Assembly (NCBI RefSeq): GCF_000372885.1
Contig: NZ_KB889967.1
Span: forward strand, 2,352,655-2,416,654
Reading direction: 5' to 3'
DNA length: 64,000 nucleotides
From: Methyloversatilis thermotolerans
GTDB lineage: Bacteria; Pseudomonadota; Gammaproteobacteria; Burkholderiales; Rhodocyclaceae
This document shows, piece by piece, positions 47,744-57,049 of the stretch. Position 1 is the stretch's first letter, and the number at the start of each line of letters is the position of its first letter. The notes beneath the pieces are model-generated. The model was not told the DNA's origin, did no database searches, and saw only the letters and a program-made list of their open reading frames with translations. The position numbers and the translations under genes are program-made.

Positions 47744-48498
47744 TTCCTCAATTTATAGCCTCTGGAGAGCATGCTCAGCGTAATGCCCGCAAGCACCGCG
47801 AAACTGCCTCCCGCCACAAGGGCGCTGATCCAGGGCGACACGTCGGACTGTCCGAAGAAGCCGTAACGGAAGCCGTCGATCATGTAGAAGAAAGGGTTCA
47901 GGTGCGATACCGCCTGCCAGAAGTCCGGCAGGCTGTGGATCGAGTAGAACACACCGGACAGGAAGGTGAGCGGCATCACGACAAAATTCTGGAACGCGGC
48001 AAGCTGGTCGAACTTGTCGGCCCAGATGCCCGCAATGATGCCCAGAGTCGCCAGCAGTGCGCCGCCGGTCAGCGCGAAAAAAAGTATCCACGCCGGCTGC
48101 GCATAAGGCAGATCGACGAACCACAGCGTGACCAGCCAGACCCCGGCCCCCACCACCAGCCCGCGGATCACCGCCGCCACCACGTACGCGGTGAAGAACT
48201 CGCGATAGGAGATCGGCGGCAGCAGCACGAACACGATGTTGCCGGTGACCTTGGACTGTATCAGCGAGGACGAACTGTTGGAAAACGCATTCTGCAACAA
48301 GCTCATCATGACCAGGCCGGGCACCAGAAAGGCGGTGTAGCTCACGCCACCATAGACCTCGACCTGCCGGTCCAGCACATGGGCGAACACCAGCAGGTAG
48401 AGCAGCGCGGTGAGCACCGGCGCCGCCACGGTCTGGAAGCTCACCTTCCAGAACCGCAGCAACTCCTTGTAGAGCAGAGTGCGCAGCGCCACGCTCAT
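47740..48498 (-). CDS. ABC-2 type transporter permease
   Basis: This 252-residue protein has six membrane helices and the ABC-2 pattern (FLVPGLVMMSLLQNAFSNSS, VVMPLTFLSGVFYSIHSLP, LNPFFYMIDGFRYG), as in YadH-type exporters. With the adjacent ATPase it forms an exporter of unknown substrate. Its position between mla genes and ibaG-murA is conserved in many betaproteobacteria. The ATG at 48498 overlaps the ATPase stop by 4 bases. Confidence 0.92.
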   Translation of the reverse strand: MSVALRTLLYKELLRFWKVSFQTVAAPVLTALLYLLVFAHVLDRQVEVYGGVSYTAFLVPGLVMMSLLQNAFSNSSSSLIQSKVTGNIVFVLLPPISYREFFTAYVVAAVIRGLVVGAGVWLVTLWFVDLPYAQPAWILFFALTGGALLATLGIIAGIWADKFDQLAAFQNFVVMPLTFLSGVFYSIHSLPDFWQAVSHLNPFFYMIDGFRYGFFGQSDVSPWISALVAGGSFAVLAGITLSMLSRGYKLRN

Positions 48499-49409
48499 GC
48501 CGGCACATCCTGCATCGTGGCCATGAACACGTCTTCCAGATCGGGCTTGTCCAGTTCGATGTCGTCGAAGCGGACGCCATGGGCATGCAGCCGGGCGACA
48601 CAGTCCGCCACCGTGTCGGCGCTGTCGAGCAGAAGCTCGATCCGGCCGTCCGGCGTCGCGCGGGCGATCGCCAGGAATTCCGCGGGCAGGGATGCGCCAT
48701 TGCCCAGTCGCAGGCGCAGCGTCTGCTGTACGCGACGCGCCAGCAGATCGGCCGTGCGTTCCAGTGCCACCACCCTGCCCTGCTTCAGCATCGCGATGCG
48801 ACTGCACAGACTTTCCGCCTCTTCCAGGTAATGGGTGGTGAGCACGATGGTGTGACCTTGCCGGTTCAGCTCGCGGATGAACACCCACAAGCCCTTGCGC
48901 AGTTCGACATCGACGCCGGCGGTCGGCTCGTCCAGCACGATGACCGGTGGTCGGTGCACCAGCGCCTGCGCCACCAGCACACGCCGCTTCATGCCGCCCG
49001 ACAGTGCGCGCATATTGACGTCCGCCTTGGCGGTCAGATCGAGGCGCGCGAGAATTTCGTCCATCCAGTCATCGTTCCTGCCCAAGCCGAAGTAACCGGA
49101 CTGGATGCGCAGAGTTTCACGTACCGTGAAGAACGGATCGAACACCAGTTCCTGCGGAACGACACCCAGCTTGCGCCGCGCCGCCCGGTAGTCCGAAACG
49201 GTGTCGTGCTCCATGACGCGGATGTGTCCGCTGTCCTGGCGGGCCAGCCCGGCCATGCAGGAAATGAGTGTCGTCTTGCCGGCACCATTGGGGCCAAGCA
49301 GACCAAAGAACTCGCCTTGCTCGACCTCGAAGGACACCTCGTCCAGCGCGCGCAGCGCGCCGAAACGCTTGCAGACGCCGTCGATGATCAGGGCGGGACA
49401 GGATGGCAT
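48495..49409 (-). CDS. ABC transporter ATP-binding protein, YadG-like
   Basis: This 304-residue ATPase has Walker A LLGPNGAGKTTLIS, the signature LSGGMKRRVLVAQAL, Walker B VIVLDEPTAGVD and the switch His in LTTHYLEEAE, followed by a C-terminal regulatory extension of about 80 residues. It energises the ABC-2 permease encoded next to it. It is 49 bases downstream of mlaB, so the exporter may share the mla transcript. Confidence 0.94.
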   Translation of the reverse strand: MPSCPALIIDGVCKRFGALRALDEVSFEVEQGEFFGLLGPNGAGKTTLISCMAGLARQDSGHIRVMEHDTVSDYRAARRKLGVVPQELVFDPFFTVRETLRIQSGYFGLGRNDDWMDEILARLDLTAKADVNMRALSGGMKRRVLVAQALVHRPPVIVLDEPTAGVDVELRKGLWVFIRELNRQGHTIVLTTHYLEEAESLCSRIAMLKQGRVVALERTADLLARRVQQTLRLRLGNGASLPAEFLAIARATPDGRIELLLDSADTVADCVARLHAHGVRFDDIELDKPDLEDVFMATMQDVPA

Positions 49410-49458
49410 GATTACAGCGGAGCGGCCGGCGCGGTGCGTCGGGCCGGCTCGCGGAAAG

Positions 49459-49746
49459 TCAGAGGGTGACGGCCTCCAGGCCGCAGAACGACGACACTTC
49501 GTACAGCCGGGCCAGACTGGTCAGTCCTTCCGGAGCGCCATTCACCGGCAGCGCGCTGCCATTGCCGCCGGCACGCTCCCACGCCAGCAGGACGGCAATC
49601 GCGGACGAGTCCACCTCGGTTACCGCCGACAGGTCGATGCAACGTGCGGCCTTCAGAAGACCCAGACCGGCATCGCGCAAAGCAGCGGCCTCGGGCAGGC
49701 GCATCGGACCGCCGACGCGCAGCACATCCCCTTCCAGCGAAATCAT
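49459..49746 (-). CDS. mlaB: MlaB-like STAS-domain protein
   Basis: This 95-residue STAS-domain protein includes IDLSAVTEVDSSAIAVLLAW, where the Ser pair matches the anti-sigma-antagonist phosphosite region. MlaB binds MlaF and stabilises the MlaFEDB inner-membrane phospholipid transporter. It overlaps the mlaC stop by 4 bases. Confidence 0.9.
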   Translation of the reverse strand: MISLEGDVLRVGGPMRLPEAAALRDAGLGLLKAARCIDLSAVTEVDSSAIAVLLAWERAGGNGSALPVNGAPEGLTSLARLYEVSSFCGLEAVTL

Positions 49747-50387
49747 TTGGCGACCGATGCGGTGGGGGCGGCAGGCGCGGTTGCGCCGGTCGCATTCTTC
49801 GCCCGCAAGGACTTCACCAGTCCATCAACCCCTCCGGCGCGGATTTCCGCGGCGAAGGTTTCGCGATAATTGGTCACCAGACTGACGCCAGCCACCACCA
49901 CGTCATACACCTTCCAGCCGCCATCCTTCATCTCGAGTGCGTAATCGAGCGGAATCGGGCGACCGCCGGGCTGGTTGATCTGCGTGCGCACCGTCACATC
50001 GGTATCGTTCGGCCCCATCTTGAAGGGCCGATAGTCTATGGTCTGATTCCTGTAGCTGGTCAGTGCATTGGAGTAGGTACGGACCAGCAGGGTGCGGAAC
50101 TCGTCGGTCAGTTGCTTCTTCTGCTCCGGCGTGGTGGCACGCCATTCCTTGCCCATGGCCAGCGCGGTCATGCGCGTGAAATTGAAGTGCGGCAGCACCT
50201 TGGTTTCCACCAGTTCAGCCGTCCTGGCGGTATCGCCCGCCTTGATGGACGGATCGGACCGCAGGGCGGCAAGCACTTCCTCTGTCACGTCCTTGACCAG
50301 CGCATCAGGCGCCTTGGGCGCGTTCTGCGCGGATGTGGCAGCGACAAAGCAGGCCAGGCACAGGGAAACAATCCACTTGAACATCAT
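49743..50387 (-). CDS. mlaC: Periplasmic phospholipid-binding protein MlaC
   Basis: This 214-residue protein has a signal peptide (FKWIVSLCLACFVAATSA) and the MlaC/Tgt2 fold: HFNFTRMTALAMGKEW, LLVRTYSNALTSY and GGWKVYDVVVAGVSLVTNYR. It ferries phospholipids between MlaA and MlaFEDB. Two consecutive ATG codons occur; the AGGAG site is 3 bases from the first (50387) and 6 from the second (50384), so the second may be used. A hairpin lies just upstream. Confidence 0.94.
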   Translation of the reverse strand: MMFKWIVSLCLACFVAATSAQNAPKAPDALVKDVTEEVLAALRSDPSIKAGDTARTAELVETKVLPHFNFTRMTALAMGKEWRATTPEQKKQLTDEFRTLLVRTYSNALTSYRNQTIDYRPFKMGPNDTDVTVRTQINQPGGRPIPLDYALEMKDGGWKVYDVVVAGVSLVTNYRETFAAEIRAGGVDGLVKSLRAKNATGATAPAAPTASVAK

Positions 50388-50407
50388 GTACTCCTGAAAT
50401 GAAAGAA

Positions 50408-50430
50408 GGCCTGTCGCCAGGCGACAGGCC
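50408..50430 (-). terminator. Hairpin with T-rich tail between mlaA and mlaC
   Basis: GGCCTGTCGCC and GGCGACAGGCC are perfect 11-bp arms separated by one base. On the reverse strand TTCTTTC follows. It sits inside the mla operon, so it may be an attenuator or partial terminator, or a processing site that changes the mlaC level. Confidence 0.55.
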
Positions 50431-50473
50431 ATCCCGACACGCTCAGCGACCGCTCGGGCCGCTGCCGCGGATC

Positions 50474-51352
50474 TCAGTTGGAAACGCTGGCAACCTCTTC
50501 CGGGACGCCATTCGCGGCGGGAAGTTCAATCTTCGGATCGAAACCATCGCCCACCAGCATGAGGTTCCAGGTCGGTTCCAGCGACTCGACGAGCTGCCGG
50601 TTGTCAAACGGAAGCGCTGCAGAATCGTCGTCCTTCTCGCGTGGCGGATTGCCATCATGGATCAGACTACGGCGACGTTGCAGGTAGGCGTCACGAATGT
50701 AAGCGTACTTGTCGAGCGCTGCCGCCTCGATCGCGTCCTCGGCCTTCAGCAGCGAAGCACGCTGGTCGATGGCCCGCAGCACGATGGCGGTGTTGCGGTA
50801 GCCGCGATGACCGTCCGCATCGCGCACCGGATCGACGTAGATGTCGGCGGCAACGCCGAAGGTGTCACGTACCGTACGCGGCCCCAGGATGGGCAGCACC
50901 ACATAGGCGCCGTCACCCACTCCCCAGCGGCCCAGCGTCTGGCCGAAATCCTCATCGTGCTTCTCGAGCCCCATGTCGCTCGCAACGTCGAACAGACCCA
51001 GAATGCCCAGCGTCGAGTTCACCAGCACACGGCCCGCATCGGACAGTGCGTCGCCCGGCTTGCCCTGCAGCAGGTTGTTGATGCCGATCCAGAGGTCCGC
51101 GATATTGCCGAAGAAGTTCGACACCCCGGTCTGCACCGGCTGCGGGGTGATGAAATCGTAGCCTTGGGCAACCGGCTTGATCACCGCCTTGTCCACGGTT
51201 TCATTGAAGGAGAACACCGCCCGGTTGAAGCCCTCGATCGGATCCTTGGGGTTGCCGGATGTCGCGCAACCGGTCAGAACCACGCCCGCCGCAGCAACCA
51301 TTGCCACGGAACGAAATGCTGCCAGACCCGATTGCTTGGAATTGATTTTCAT
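50474..51352 (-). CDS. mlaA: Outer-membrane lipoprotein MlaA (VacJ)
   Basis: This 292-residue lipoprotein has lipobox VLTGC (Cys29) and the MlaA pattern: DPIEGFNRAVFSFNETVDKA, FFGNIADLWIGINNLLQGK and GVGDGAYVVLPILGPRTVRD. MlaA removes mislocalised phospholipids from the outer leaflet of the outer membrane. The start at 51352 gives a normal lipoprotein leader after a GGAAAG site; an ATG at 51388 that overlaps mlaD is an alternative. Confidence 0.94.
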   Translation of the reverse strand: MKINSKQSGLAAFRSVAMVAAAGVVLTGCATSGNPKDPIEGFNRAVFSFNETVDKAVIKPVAQGYDFITPQPVQTGVSNFFGNIADLWIGINNLLQGKPGDALSDAGRVLVNSTLGILGLFDVASDMGLEKHDEDFGQTLGRWGVGDGAYVVLPILGPRTVRDTFGVAADIYVDPVRDADGHRGYRNTAIVLRAIDQRASLLKAEDAIEAAALDKYAYIRDAYLQRRRSLIHDGNPPREKDDDSAALPFDNRQLVESLEPTWNLMLVGDGFDPKIELPAANGVPEEVASVSN

Positions 51353-51384
51353 CTGTCGTTCTTTCCGGCTGTCCGTTCTTCGCA

Positions 51385-51861
51385 TCACTGTGCAGGAGCT
51401 TGCGGGCTCTCTGCTGCCTTGTTGAACATGAACTGGCTGATCAGCTTCTCGAGCACCACGGCCGACTGCGTCTTGGCAATGGTGTCGCCGGCCTTGAGCA
51501 TTTCGGTGTCTCCACCCACCTCCAGACCGATGTACTGCTCACCCAGCAAACCCGAGGTCAGAATGTTCGCAAAGGTGTCGCGTGGAAAACTGTAACGCTT
51601 ATCCACATCCATTTTGACCACGGCGACATAAAGACTGGAGTCGAAAGTGATTTCCGTCACCCTGCCCACCACAACGCCGGAGCTTTTCACCGGCGCACGC
51701 GGCTTGAGCCCGCCGATGTTATCAAAGTTGGCTTGCAGCCTATATGTCTCGCCGATATTAGCGGACGCGAGGTTGCCGACCTTTAGTGCCAGAAACAACA
51801 CCGCCGCGATTCCGACGGCCACAAAAACGCCGACCCACAGGTCGAGTACGGTCCGGTTCAT
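51385..51861 (-). CDS. mlaD: Phospholipid transporter substrate-binding subunit MlaD
   Basis: This 158-residue protein has one N-terminal membrane helix ([19 protein letters not shown]) and an MCE domain with [21 protein letters not shown] and [13 protein letters not shown]. MlaD forms the periplasmic hexameric lipid-binding ring of MlaFEDB. It overlaps mlaE by 4 bases. Confidence 0.96.
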   Translation of the reverse strand: MNRTVLDLWVGVFVAVGIAAVLFLALKVGNLASANIGETYRLQANFDNIGGLKPRAPVKSSGVVVGRVTEITFDSSLYVAVVKMDVDKRYSFPRDTFANILTSGLLGEQYIGLEVGGDTEMLKAGDTIAKTQSAVVLEKLISQFMFNKAAESPQAPAQ

Positions 51862-52643
51862 CCATTGCCCCTGAACATGAAGGATGTAAGCACGAAGTCC
51901 AGCGCCAGGATGGCCAGCGCGGAATTGACGACGGTACGGGTGATGGCGCGCGATACGCCTTCCGCGGTGGGTGCCGAATCATAGCCCTCGAACACGGCGA
52001 TCAAGGCCACCGCGAAACCGAATACGACGCTCTTGATCACGCCATTCACGATGTCGTAGCGGAAATCGACCGACGCCTGCATCTGCGACCAGAAGGCGCC
52101 ATCATCGACGCCGATGAATACCACACCGATGAACCACGCCCCGAATACACCCATGGTCGAGAACAGCGCGGCCAGCAGCGGCATGGAAATGACCCCGCCC
52201 CAGAAGCGGGGAGCGACCACGCGGGCGATCGGATCGACCGCCATCATGTCCATGGCCTTGAGCTGCTCGGTGGTTTTCATCAGCCCGATTTCCGCGGTCA
52301 GCGCCGACCCGGCGCGGCTGGCGAACAGGAGGCCGGCCACCACTGGTCCCAGTTCGCGCACCAGGGACAGCGCCACCAGTATGCCCAGGGCGTCGCTGGA
52401 GCCGTAGCGCTGAAGCGTTTCATAGCCCTGCAGCCCCAGCACCAGGCCGACGAAGAAGCCGGACACCAGGATGATGATGAGCGACAGCACGCCGGTGGAG
52501 AAGATTTCGCGGATGGTGAGCTGGAAGCGCGCGAAGGAAGTGCCCGAACGCATCAGGATGGCGGCGAAGAAGCGCGCCGCGAAACCCATGCGCCAGATGC
52601 CATCGACAGTGCGCGCGCCGATGGCGCGGAGGATGCGCGTCAT
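51858..52643 (-). CDS. mlaE: Phospholipid ABC transporter permease MlaE
   Basis: This 261-residue protein has five or six membrane helices and the conserved permease segments [21 protein letters not shown] and [17 protein letters not shown]. It is the membrane core of MlaFEDB. It overlaps both mlaF and mlaD by 4 bases, indicating strict operon organisation. Confidence 0.96.
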   Translation of the reverse strand: MTRILRAIGARTVDGIWRMGFAARFFAAILMRSGTSFARFQLTIREIFSTGVLSLIIILVSGFFVGLVLGLQGYETLQRYGSSDALGILVALSLVRELGPVVAGLLFASRAGSALTAEIGLMKTTEQLKAMDMMAVDPIARVVAPRFWGGVISMPLLAALFSTMGVFGAWFIGVVFIGVDDGAFWSQMQASVDFRYDIVNGVIKSVVFGFAVALIAVFEGYDSAPTAEGVSRAITRTVVNSALAILALDFVLTSFMFRGNG

Positions 52644-53461
52644 GGTCTGCCCTCCATCAGCGCATCGCGGTAACTGCCGGACGGAAAATGGAAAGGCAGC
52701 GGGCCATCCGTTTCCGCATTGACGAACTGTTTCACGAAGGGATCGGTCGAGGCGCGGATTTCATCCGGCGTGCCTTCGGCCACGACCTTGCCGCCGGACA
52801 GGAAGTAGATGTAGTCGACGATTTCCAGCGACTCATGCACATCGTGGGTCACCATGATGGAACTGGCGCCCAGTGCATCGTTGAGCTTGCGGATGAGCTG
52901 ACCGACCACGGCCAGCGAAATCGGGTCCAGACCGGCGAAGGGCTCGTCGTACATGATGAGCATCGGATCCAGCGCCACCGCACGCGCCAGCGCCACGCGG
53001 CGGGCCATACCGCCGGACAGTTCGTTCGGCATGAGCTTGTGCGCCCCGCGCAGGCCGACCGCGTGCAGCTTCATCAGCACCAGGTCGCGGATCATGTCGT
53101 CGGGCAGATCGGTGTGCTCGCGCAGGGGAAACGCCACATTCTCGAACACGCTCAGATCGGTGAACAGCGCGCCGAACTGGAACAGCATGCCCACCCGCCG
53201 GCGCAGCGCATACATGTCCTTGCGCGCCAGCTTCGTCAGATCCTGTCCATCCACCGTGATCGTGCCGCCCGTGGGCCGGAGCTGTCCGCCTATCAGTCGC
53301 AGCAGCGTCGTCTTGCCGCAGCCGCTGCCGCCCATGATGGCCACCAGCTTGCCGCGAGGAATGCGCAGATTGATGCCGCTGAGGATGGGGCGCTTGTCGT
53401 AGGCGAAGTCGACGCTGGACACATCAACGAGCGTGTCGCCGGACGGGAAGGATACGGACAC
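52640..53461 (-). CDS. mlaF: Phospholipid ABC transporter ATPase MlaF
   Basis: This 273-residue ATPase has Walker [17 protein letters not shown], the Q-loop in [15 protein letters not shown], signature [14 protein letters not shown], Walker [14 protein letters not shown] and the switch His in MVTHDVHE. It drives MlaFEDB phospholipid movement. It is first in the reverse-strand mla operon, divergent from the MSHA-like operon across 115 bases. Confidence 0.96.
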   Translation of the reverse strand: MSVSFPSGDTLVDVSSVDFAYDKRPILSGINLRIPRGKLVAIMGGSGCGKTTLLRLIGGQLRPTGGTITVDGQDLTKLARKDMYALRRRVGMLFQFGALFTDLSVFENVAFPLREHTDLPDDMIRDLVLMKLHAVGLRGAHKLMPNELSGGMARRVALARAVALDPMLIMYDEPFAGLDPISLAVVGQLIRKLNDALGASSIMVTHDVHESLEIVDYIYFLSGGKVVAEGTPDEIRASTDPFVKQFVNAETDGPLPFHFPSGSYRDALMEGRP

Positions 53462-53570
53462 GAGGGCAGAACAGCCGTGTGATAGGGGATCACGATTGTA
53501 GCAGACCGATGGGGGCCCGCCGCGGGACGCAAAGGCGATCGCCCACGCAAGGCGCTTGACGGCCCGATAA

Positions 53571-53605
53571 TGACAAATGCATTATTTGTCACGCCCTGTG
53601 ACAAA
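53571..53605. promoter_or_regulatory. Three alternating TGACAAA half-sites at the start of the MSHA-like operon
   Basis: TGACAAA (53571-53577), its complement TTTGTCA (53585-53591) and TGACAAA again (53599-53605) occur at an exact 14-base pitch with 7-base spacers. They form two overlapping perfect inverted repeats. The cluster covers the first possible ATG of the secretin gene, so it may be an operator. Confidence 0.5.
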
Positions 53606-55322
53606 GAGCCCACCGGTGACCACTGCCGCCCGGATATTCATCCTCCTCGCCCGTACCGCATCGCTCGCGTGCCGCAAACCGGCTGCGCTCTGCATGCTTG
53701 CGCTGGCGGCCGGCTGCGCGGCACCGGTTCCGCGGCCGCTTTCGCCGGCCCACATCCTGGCCGGGCAGGTCGCGCCGGCGCCCGCTGCGGCCATCCCGGA
53801 GCCAGTCGCCACACCCGCCGTCGAGCAGGCGCTGCCGGCTGAACCGGAGGAACACTACAGCGTGACGGTGAGCCGGCTCGAGGTCGGGGATCTGCTGTTT
53901 GCCCTGGCGCGCGACGCCGACATCGACCTCGACCTGCATCCGGCGGTGCGCGGAACCGTAACGCTGAACGCGACCGACCAGACCTTGCGCCAATTGCTCG
54001 ACCGCATTGCCGGCCAGGTACCGCTGCACTACACCTTGCGAGGGCGATGGCTGGTCGTTCTGCCCGACGAGCCGGTGCTGCACAGCTACCGCGTCGATTA
54101 CGTCAACATGAGTCGCGACGTGACCGGCACGGTGTCGATCAACACGCAGATCGCCGCCACCAGCTCCGCGGCCGGAACTGCGGGATCACCCGCTCCGGCA
54201 AGCGGCAACGCCGGCAACAGCTCGAGCACCCGCATCGAGAATTTCGCACGCAACCGCTTCTGGGAGACGCTGGAAGCCAACATCCGCGCCCTGCTGGCGG
54301 ATTCGTCCGCGGCCCAACCGGCGGCCGGTGACGCGGGAGCCGGTCCGGCAACTGCCGCAGCGCCCTCACTCGTCATCGTCAATCCGGAAACCGGCGTGCT
54401 GACAGTACGGGCGACCCGACGGCAGCACCAGCGCATTCAGTCCTTCATCGACGAAGTTGCCCGTATCGCGAGGCGTCAGGTGCTGATCGAAGCGACCATC
54501 GCGGAGGTCCAACTGACCGACAACTACCAGCAGGGCATAGACTGGACGGCTTTCGCCGGCGGCGGACGACGCGGCGGCGCGGTGTTGTCGCTCAACCCGG
54601 CGGGCAACGAATTGAGCGCCAATCCGCCTTTCGCCTTCGGCCTCGGGCGCAATCGCGAACTGATCGACAGCATCCGCCTGCTGCAGGCCTACGGTGACGT
54701 GAAAGTGCTGTCCAGCCCCAAGCTTTCGGTGCTGAACAACCAGACCGCCCTGCTTAAGGTGGTGAACAACATCGTGTACTTCGAAATCAAGTCCGATGTG
54801 GTGGCCAATACCAATACCCAGGCCGTGCGCAGCTTCAGCGCGACGCCGCGCTCGGTGTCGGTCGGCCTGGTCATGGCGGTCACTCCGCAGATCAGCGCCG
54901 ACGGGCATGTCCTGCTCAACGTCCGCCCCACCATTTCGCGCAAGGTGGGCGATGCCCAGGACCCGACGCCCGAACTGGCCACCCCCAATCTGGTACCGGT
55001 GATCCAGACACGCGAACTCGAATCGGTCATGCGCGTGGCCAGCGGCGAGACCGCCGTGCTGGGCGGCCTGATGCAGGACGAAATCAACTATCGCCAGGAC
55101 ACGGTGCCCGGACTTTCTTCACTGCCGCTGATCGGCCGCTTGTTCGCCGCGCGCAATGAAACCGCCCGCAAGAGCGAACTGGTGGTGCTCATCCGGCCCG
55201 TGGTGGCCGACGACGATGGCGGGCAGCCGACGGCTGCGCTGCCCGCAGGCGCGATACCCGACCGTCGCTTCCTCGCGCCGTCCTTTCCGGCCGGACGTCC
55301 GGACGCGGACTCCGCACCATGA
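53577..55322 (+). CDS. mshL: MSHA-type pilus secretin, MshL-like
   Basis: This secretin-family outer-membrane protein has up to 581 residues. It has an N-terminal hydrophobic leader ending in LALAAGC (lipobox Cys47), an STN-like domain (about 100-165), an N-domain with a Ser/Gly/Ala-rich insert and the C-terminal secretin barrel (RQVLIEATIAEVQLTDNYQQ, VLSSPKLSVLNNQTALLKV, GETAVLGGLMQDE). It forms the channel for a type IV pilus or type II secretion-like machine. The start is uncertain: the ATG at 53577 lies inside the half-site cluster, and a GTG at 53616 gives a shorter lipoprotein leader. Confidence 0.85.
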   Translation: MHYLSRPVTKSPPVTTAARIFILLARTASLACRKPAALCMLALAAGCAAPVPRPLSPAHILAGQVAPAPAAAIPEPVATPAVEQALPAEPEEHYSVTVSRLEVGDLLFALARDADIDLDLHPAVRGTVTLNATDQTLRQLLDRIAGQVPLHYTLRGRWLVVLPDEPVLHSYRVDYVNMSRDVTGTVSINTQIAATSSAAGTAGSPAPASGNAGNSSSTRIENFARNRFWETLEANIRALLADSSAAQPAAGDAGAGPATAAAPSLVIVNPETGVLTVRATRRQHQRIQSFIDEVARIARRQVLIEATIAEVQLTDNYQQGIDWTAFAGGGRRGGAVLSLNPAGNELSANPPFAFGLGRNRELIDSIRLLQAYGDVKVLSSPKLSVLNNQTALLKVVNNIVYFEIKSDVVANTNTQAVRSFSATPRSVSVGLVMAVTPQISADGHVLLNVRPTISRKVGDAQDPTPELATPNLVPVIQTRELESVMRVASGETAVLGGLMQDEINYRQDTVPGLSSLPLIGRLFAARNETARKSELVVLIRPVVADDDGGQPTAALPAGAIPDRRFLAPSFPAGRPDADSAP

Positions 55323-57049
55323 ACGACGCCGCAGTCCCCGCTCGCCTGCCACTCGGCCAATGGCTGGAGTCGCGCGGCCTGATCAGCGCGGACCAGTTAC
55401 GCATCGCTCTGCGCGAACAGACTCGCCACGCACGCCCCATGGGGCGGGTGCTGATCGACCTCGGCTTCATCAGCGAGGGCATCCTGCGCGATGCGCTCGG
55501 CCAGTCGCTCGGACACGCCTCGATAGATCTCGACCAGGTGCTGCCGGATCCGGCCGCCCTCGCCCGCCTGCCGGAGCGTGTCGCCCGCCAGCACCGCGTG
55601 CTTCCGGTGAGCTGCAGCGAGGACGGCCGGCAGATGACGGTGGCGATGGCCGACATCCACGACATTGTGGCGCTCGATGTGATGCGTGACATGCTGCCGC
55701 ACGACGCTACGCTGACAACGCTGCTGGCCGGCGAGGGCGAACTCGCCCAGGCGATAGACCGCAGCTACGGCCACGCGCTATCGATCGAACACATCCTGGC
55801 CGAACTGGAAAACCACGGTCCGGAGCAGGCGAATCGGGTGGCCCAGGATGGCAGCCCGCCCGTGGTACGCCTGGTCGACGCACTGCTGATCGACGCGGTG
55901 AAGCGCGAAGCGTCGGACATCCATTTCGAACCCGAAGCCGGCTTCCTGCGCATCCGCTACCGCATCGACGGCCTGCTGCGCCAGATACGCGCGCTGCATG
56001 CAAGCTGCTGGCCCGCCATGGCGGTGCGCATCAAGGTGATGGCCGGTATGAACATCGCCGAACACCGGGCCCCGCAGGACGGGCGCCTTTCGCTGCACGT
56101 GAGCGGCCGCGCCATCGATCTGCGCGTGTCGTCGCAACCCACGCTGCACGGCGAGAACATCGTCCTGCGCATACTCGACCGGGCGCGCGGCATCGTACCG
56201 CTGGACAGCCTGGGACTGAGCGAGCCGACGCGACAGGCGCTCACCCTGCTGATGGCCCGGCCGGAAGGGCTGATCCTGGCGACCGGCCCCACCGGCAGCG
56301 GGAAAACCACCACGCTGTACTCGCTGCTGAATCACCTGAATCACGAGGGTGTGAACATCATGGCGCTCGAGGATCCGGTCGAATACCCGATGCCGCTGAT
56401 GCGACAGACTTCCGTAGTGGAGGCGGCACGGCTCGACTTCGCCAACGGCATCCGATCGATGATGCGCCAGGACCCCGACATCATCCTGGTGGGCGAGATC
56501 CGCGATGCCGACACCGCCGGCATGGCTTTCCGCGCGGCCATGACCGGACACCAGGTGTACTCGACGCTGCACAGCAACTCGGCGCTCGGCGCGCTGCCCC
56601 GGCTGCTCGATCTGGGTGTCCGGCAGGACGTGCTGGCGGGCAATCTGATCGGCGTGATCGCACAACGATTGCTGCGCCGCCTGTGCCCGGAATGCAGCCA
56701 GCCACGCATTGCCGGCGCGGCCGACATGCGCCTGCTTGGAATGGCCGCGGATACGGCCCCCGTCGTGCTGCGCGATGCCGGAGGTTGTCCGGCCTGCGAC
56801 TTCACCGGCTATCGCGGCCGCTTCGCCGTAATGGAAATCCTGCGCATCGACGCCGGGCTGGAAGGACTCATCGGCACCGGCGCGAGTGCGGCCGAATTGC
56901 GACGGGCGGCCGGCACAGGGCTGCGCAGTCTGGCCGACGAGGGCGCTGACGCCGTGCTGGCGGGGCGTACTTCCCTGGCCGAGCTGTGTCGCGTGATCGA
57001 CATGTCGTCCCGTCTGGCCGGATTGCACGCAGAGAGGGGCGCATCGTGA
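55319..57049 (+). CDS. mshE: MSHA pilus assembly ATPase, MshE-like
   Basis: This 576-residue GspE-type motor has an N-terminal domain with two tandem MshEN-like 24-residue motifs (from PLGQWLESRG, about 11-34, and PMGRVLIDLG, about 40-63), the c-di-GMP-binding element of MshE. The motor has Walker A GPTGSGKTTT (about 323-332), the Asp box MALEDPVEYP, Walker B DPDIILVGEIRD and the zinc Cys pairs CPEC and CPAC. Motif 1 begins with Pro where MshE has Arg, so c-di-GMP binding needs testing. It overlaps mshL and mshG by 4 bases. Confidence 0.92.
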   Translation: MNDAAVPARLPLGQWLESRGLISADQLRIALREQTRHARPMGRVLIDLGFISEGILRDALGQSLGHASIDLDQVLPDPAALARLPERVARQHRVLPVSCSEDGRQMTVAMADIHDIVALDVMRDMLPHDATLTTLLAGEGELAQAIDRSYGHALSIEHILAELENHGPEQANRVAQDGSPPVVRLVDALLIDAVKREASDIHFEPEAGFLRIRYRIDGLLRQIRALHASCWPAMAVRIKVMAGMNIAEHRAPQDGRLSLHVSGRAIDLRVSSQPTLHGENIVLRILDRARGIVPLDSLGLSEPTRQALTLLMARPEGLILATGPTGSGKTTTLYSLLNHLNHEGVNIMALEDPVEYPMPLMRQTSVVEAARLDFANGIRSMMRQDPDIILVGEIRDADTAGMAFRAAMTGHQVYSTLHSNSALGALPRLLDLGVRQDVLAGNLIGVIAQRLLRRLCPECSQPRIAGAADMRLLGMAADTAPVVLRDAGGCPACDFTGYRGRFAVMEILRIDAGLEGLIGTGASAAELRRAAGTGLRSLADEGADAVLAGRTSLAELCRVIDMSSRLAGLHAERGAS

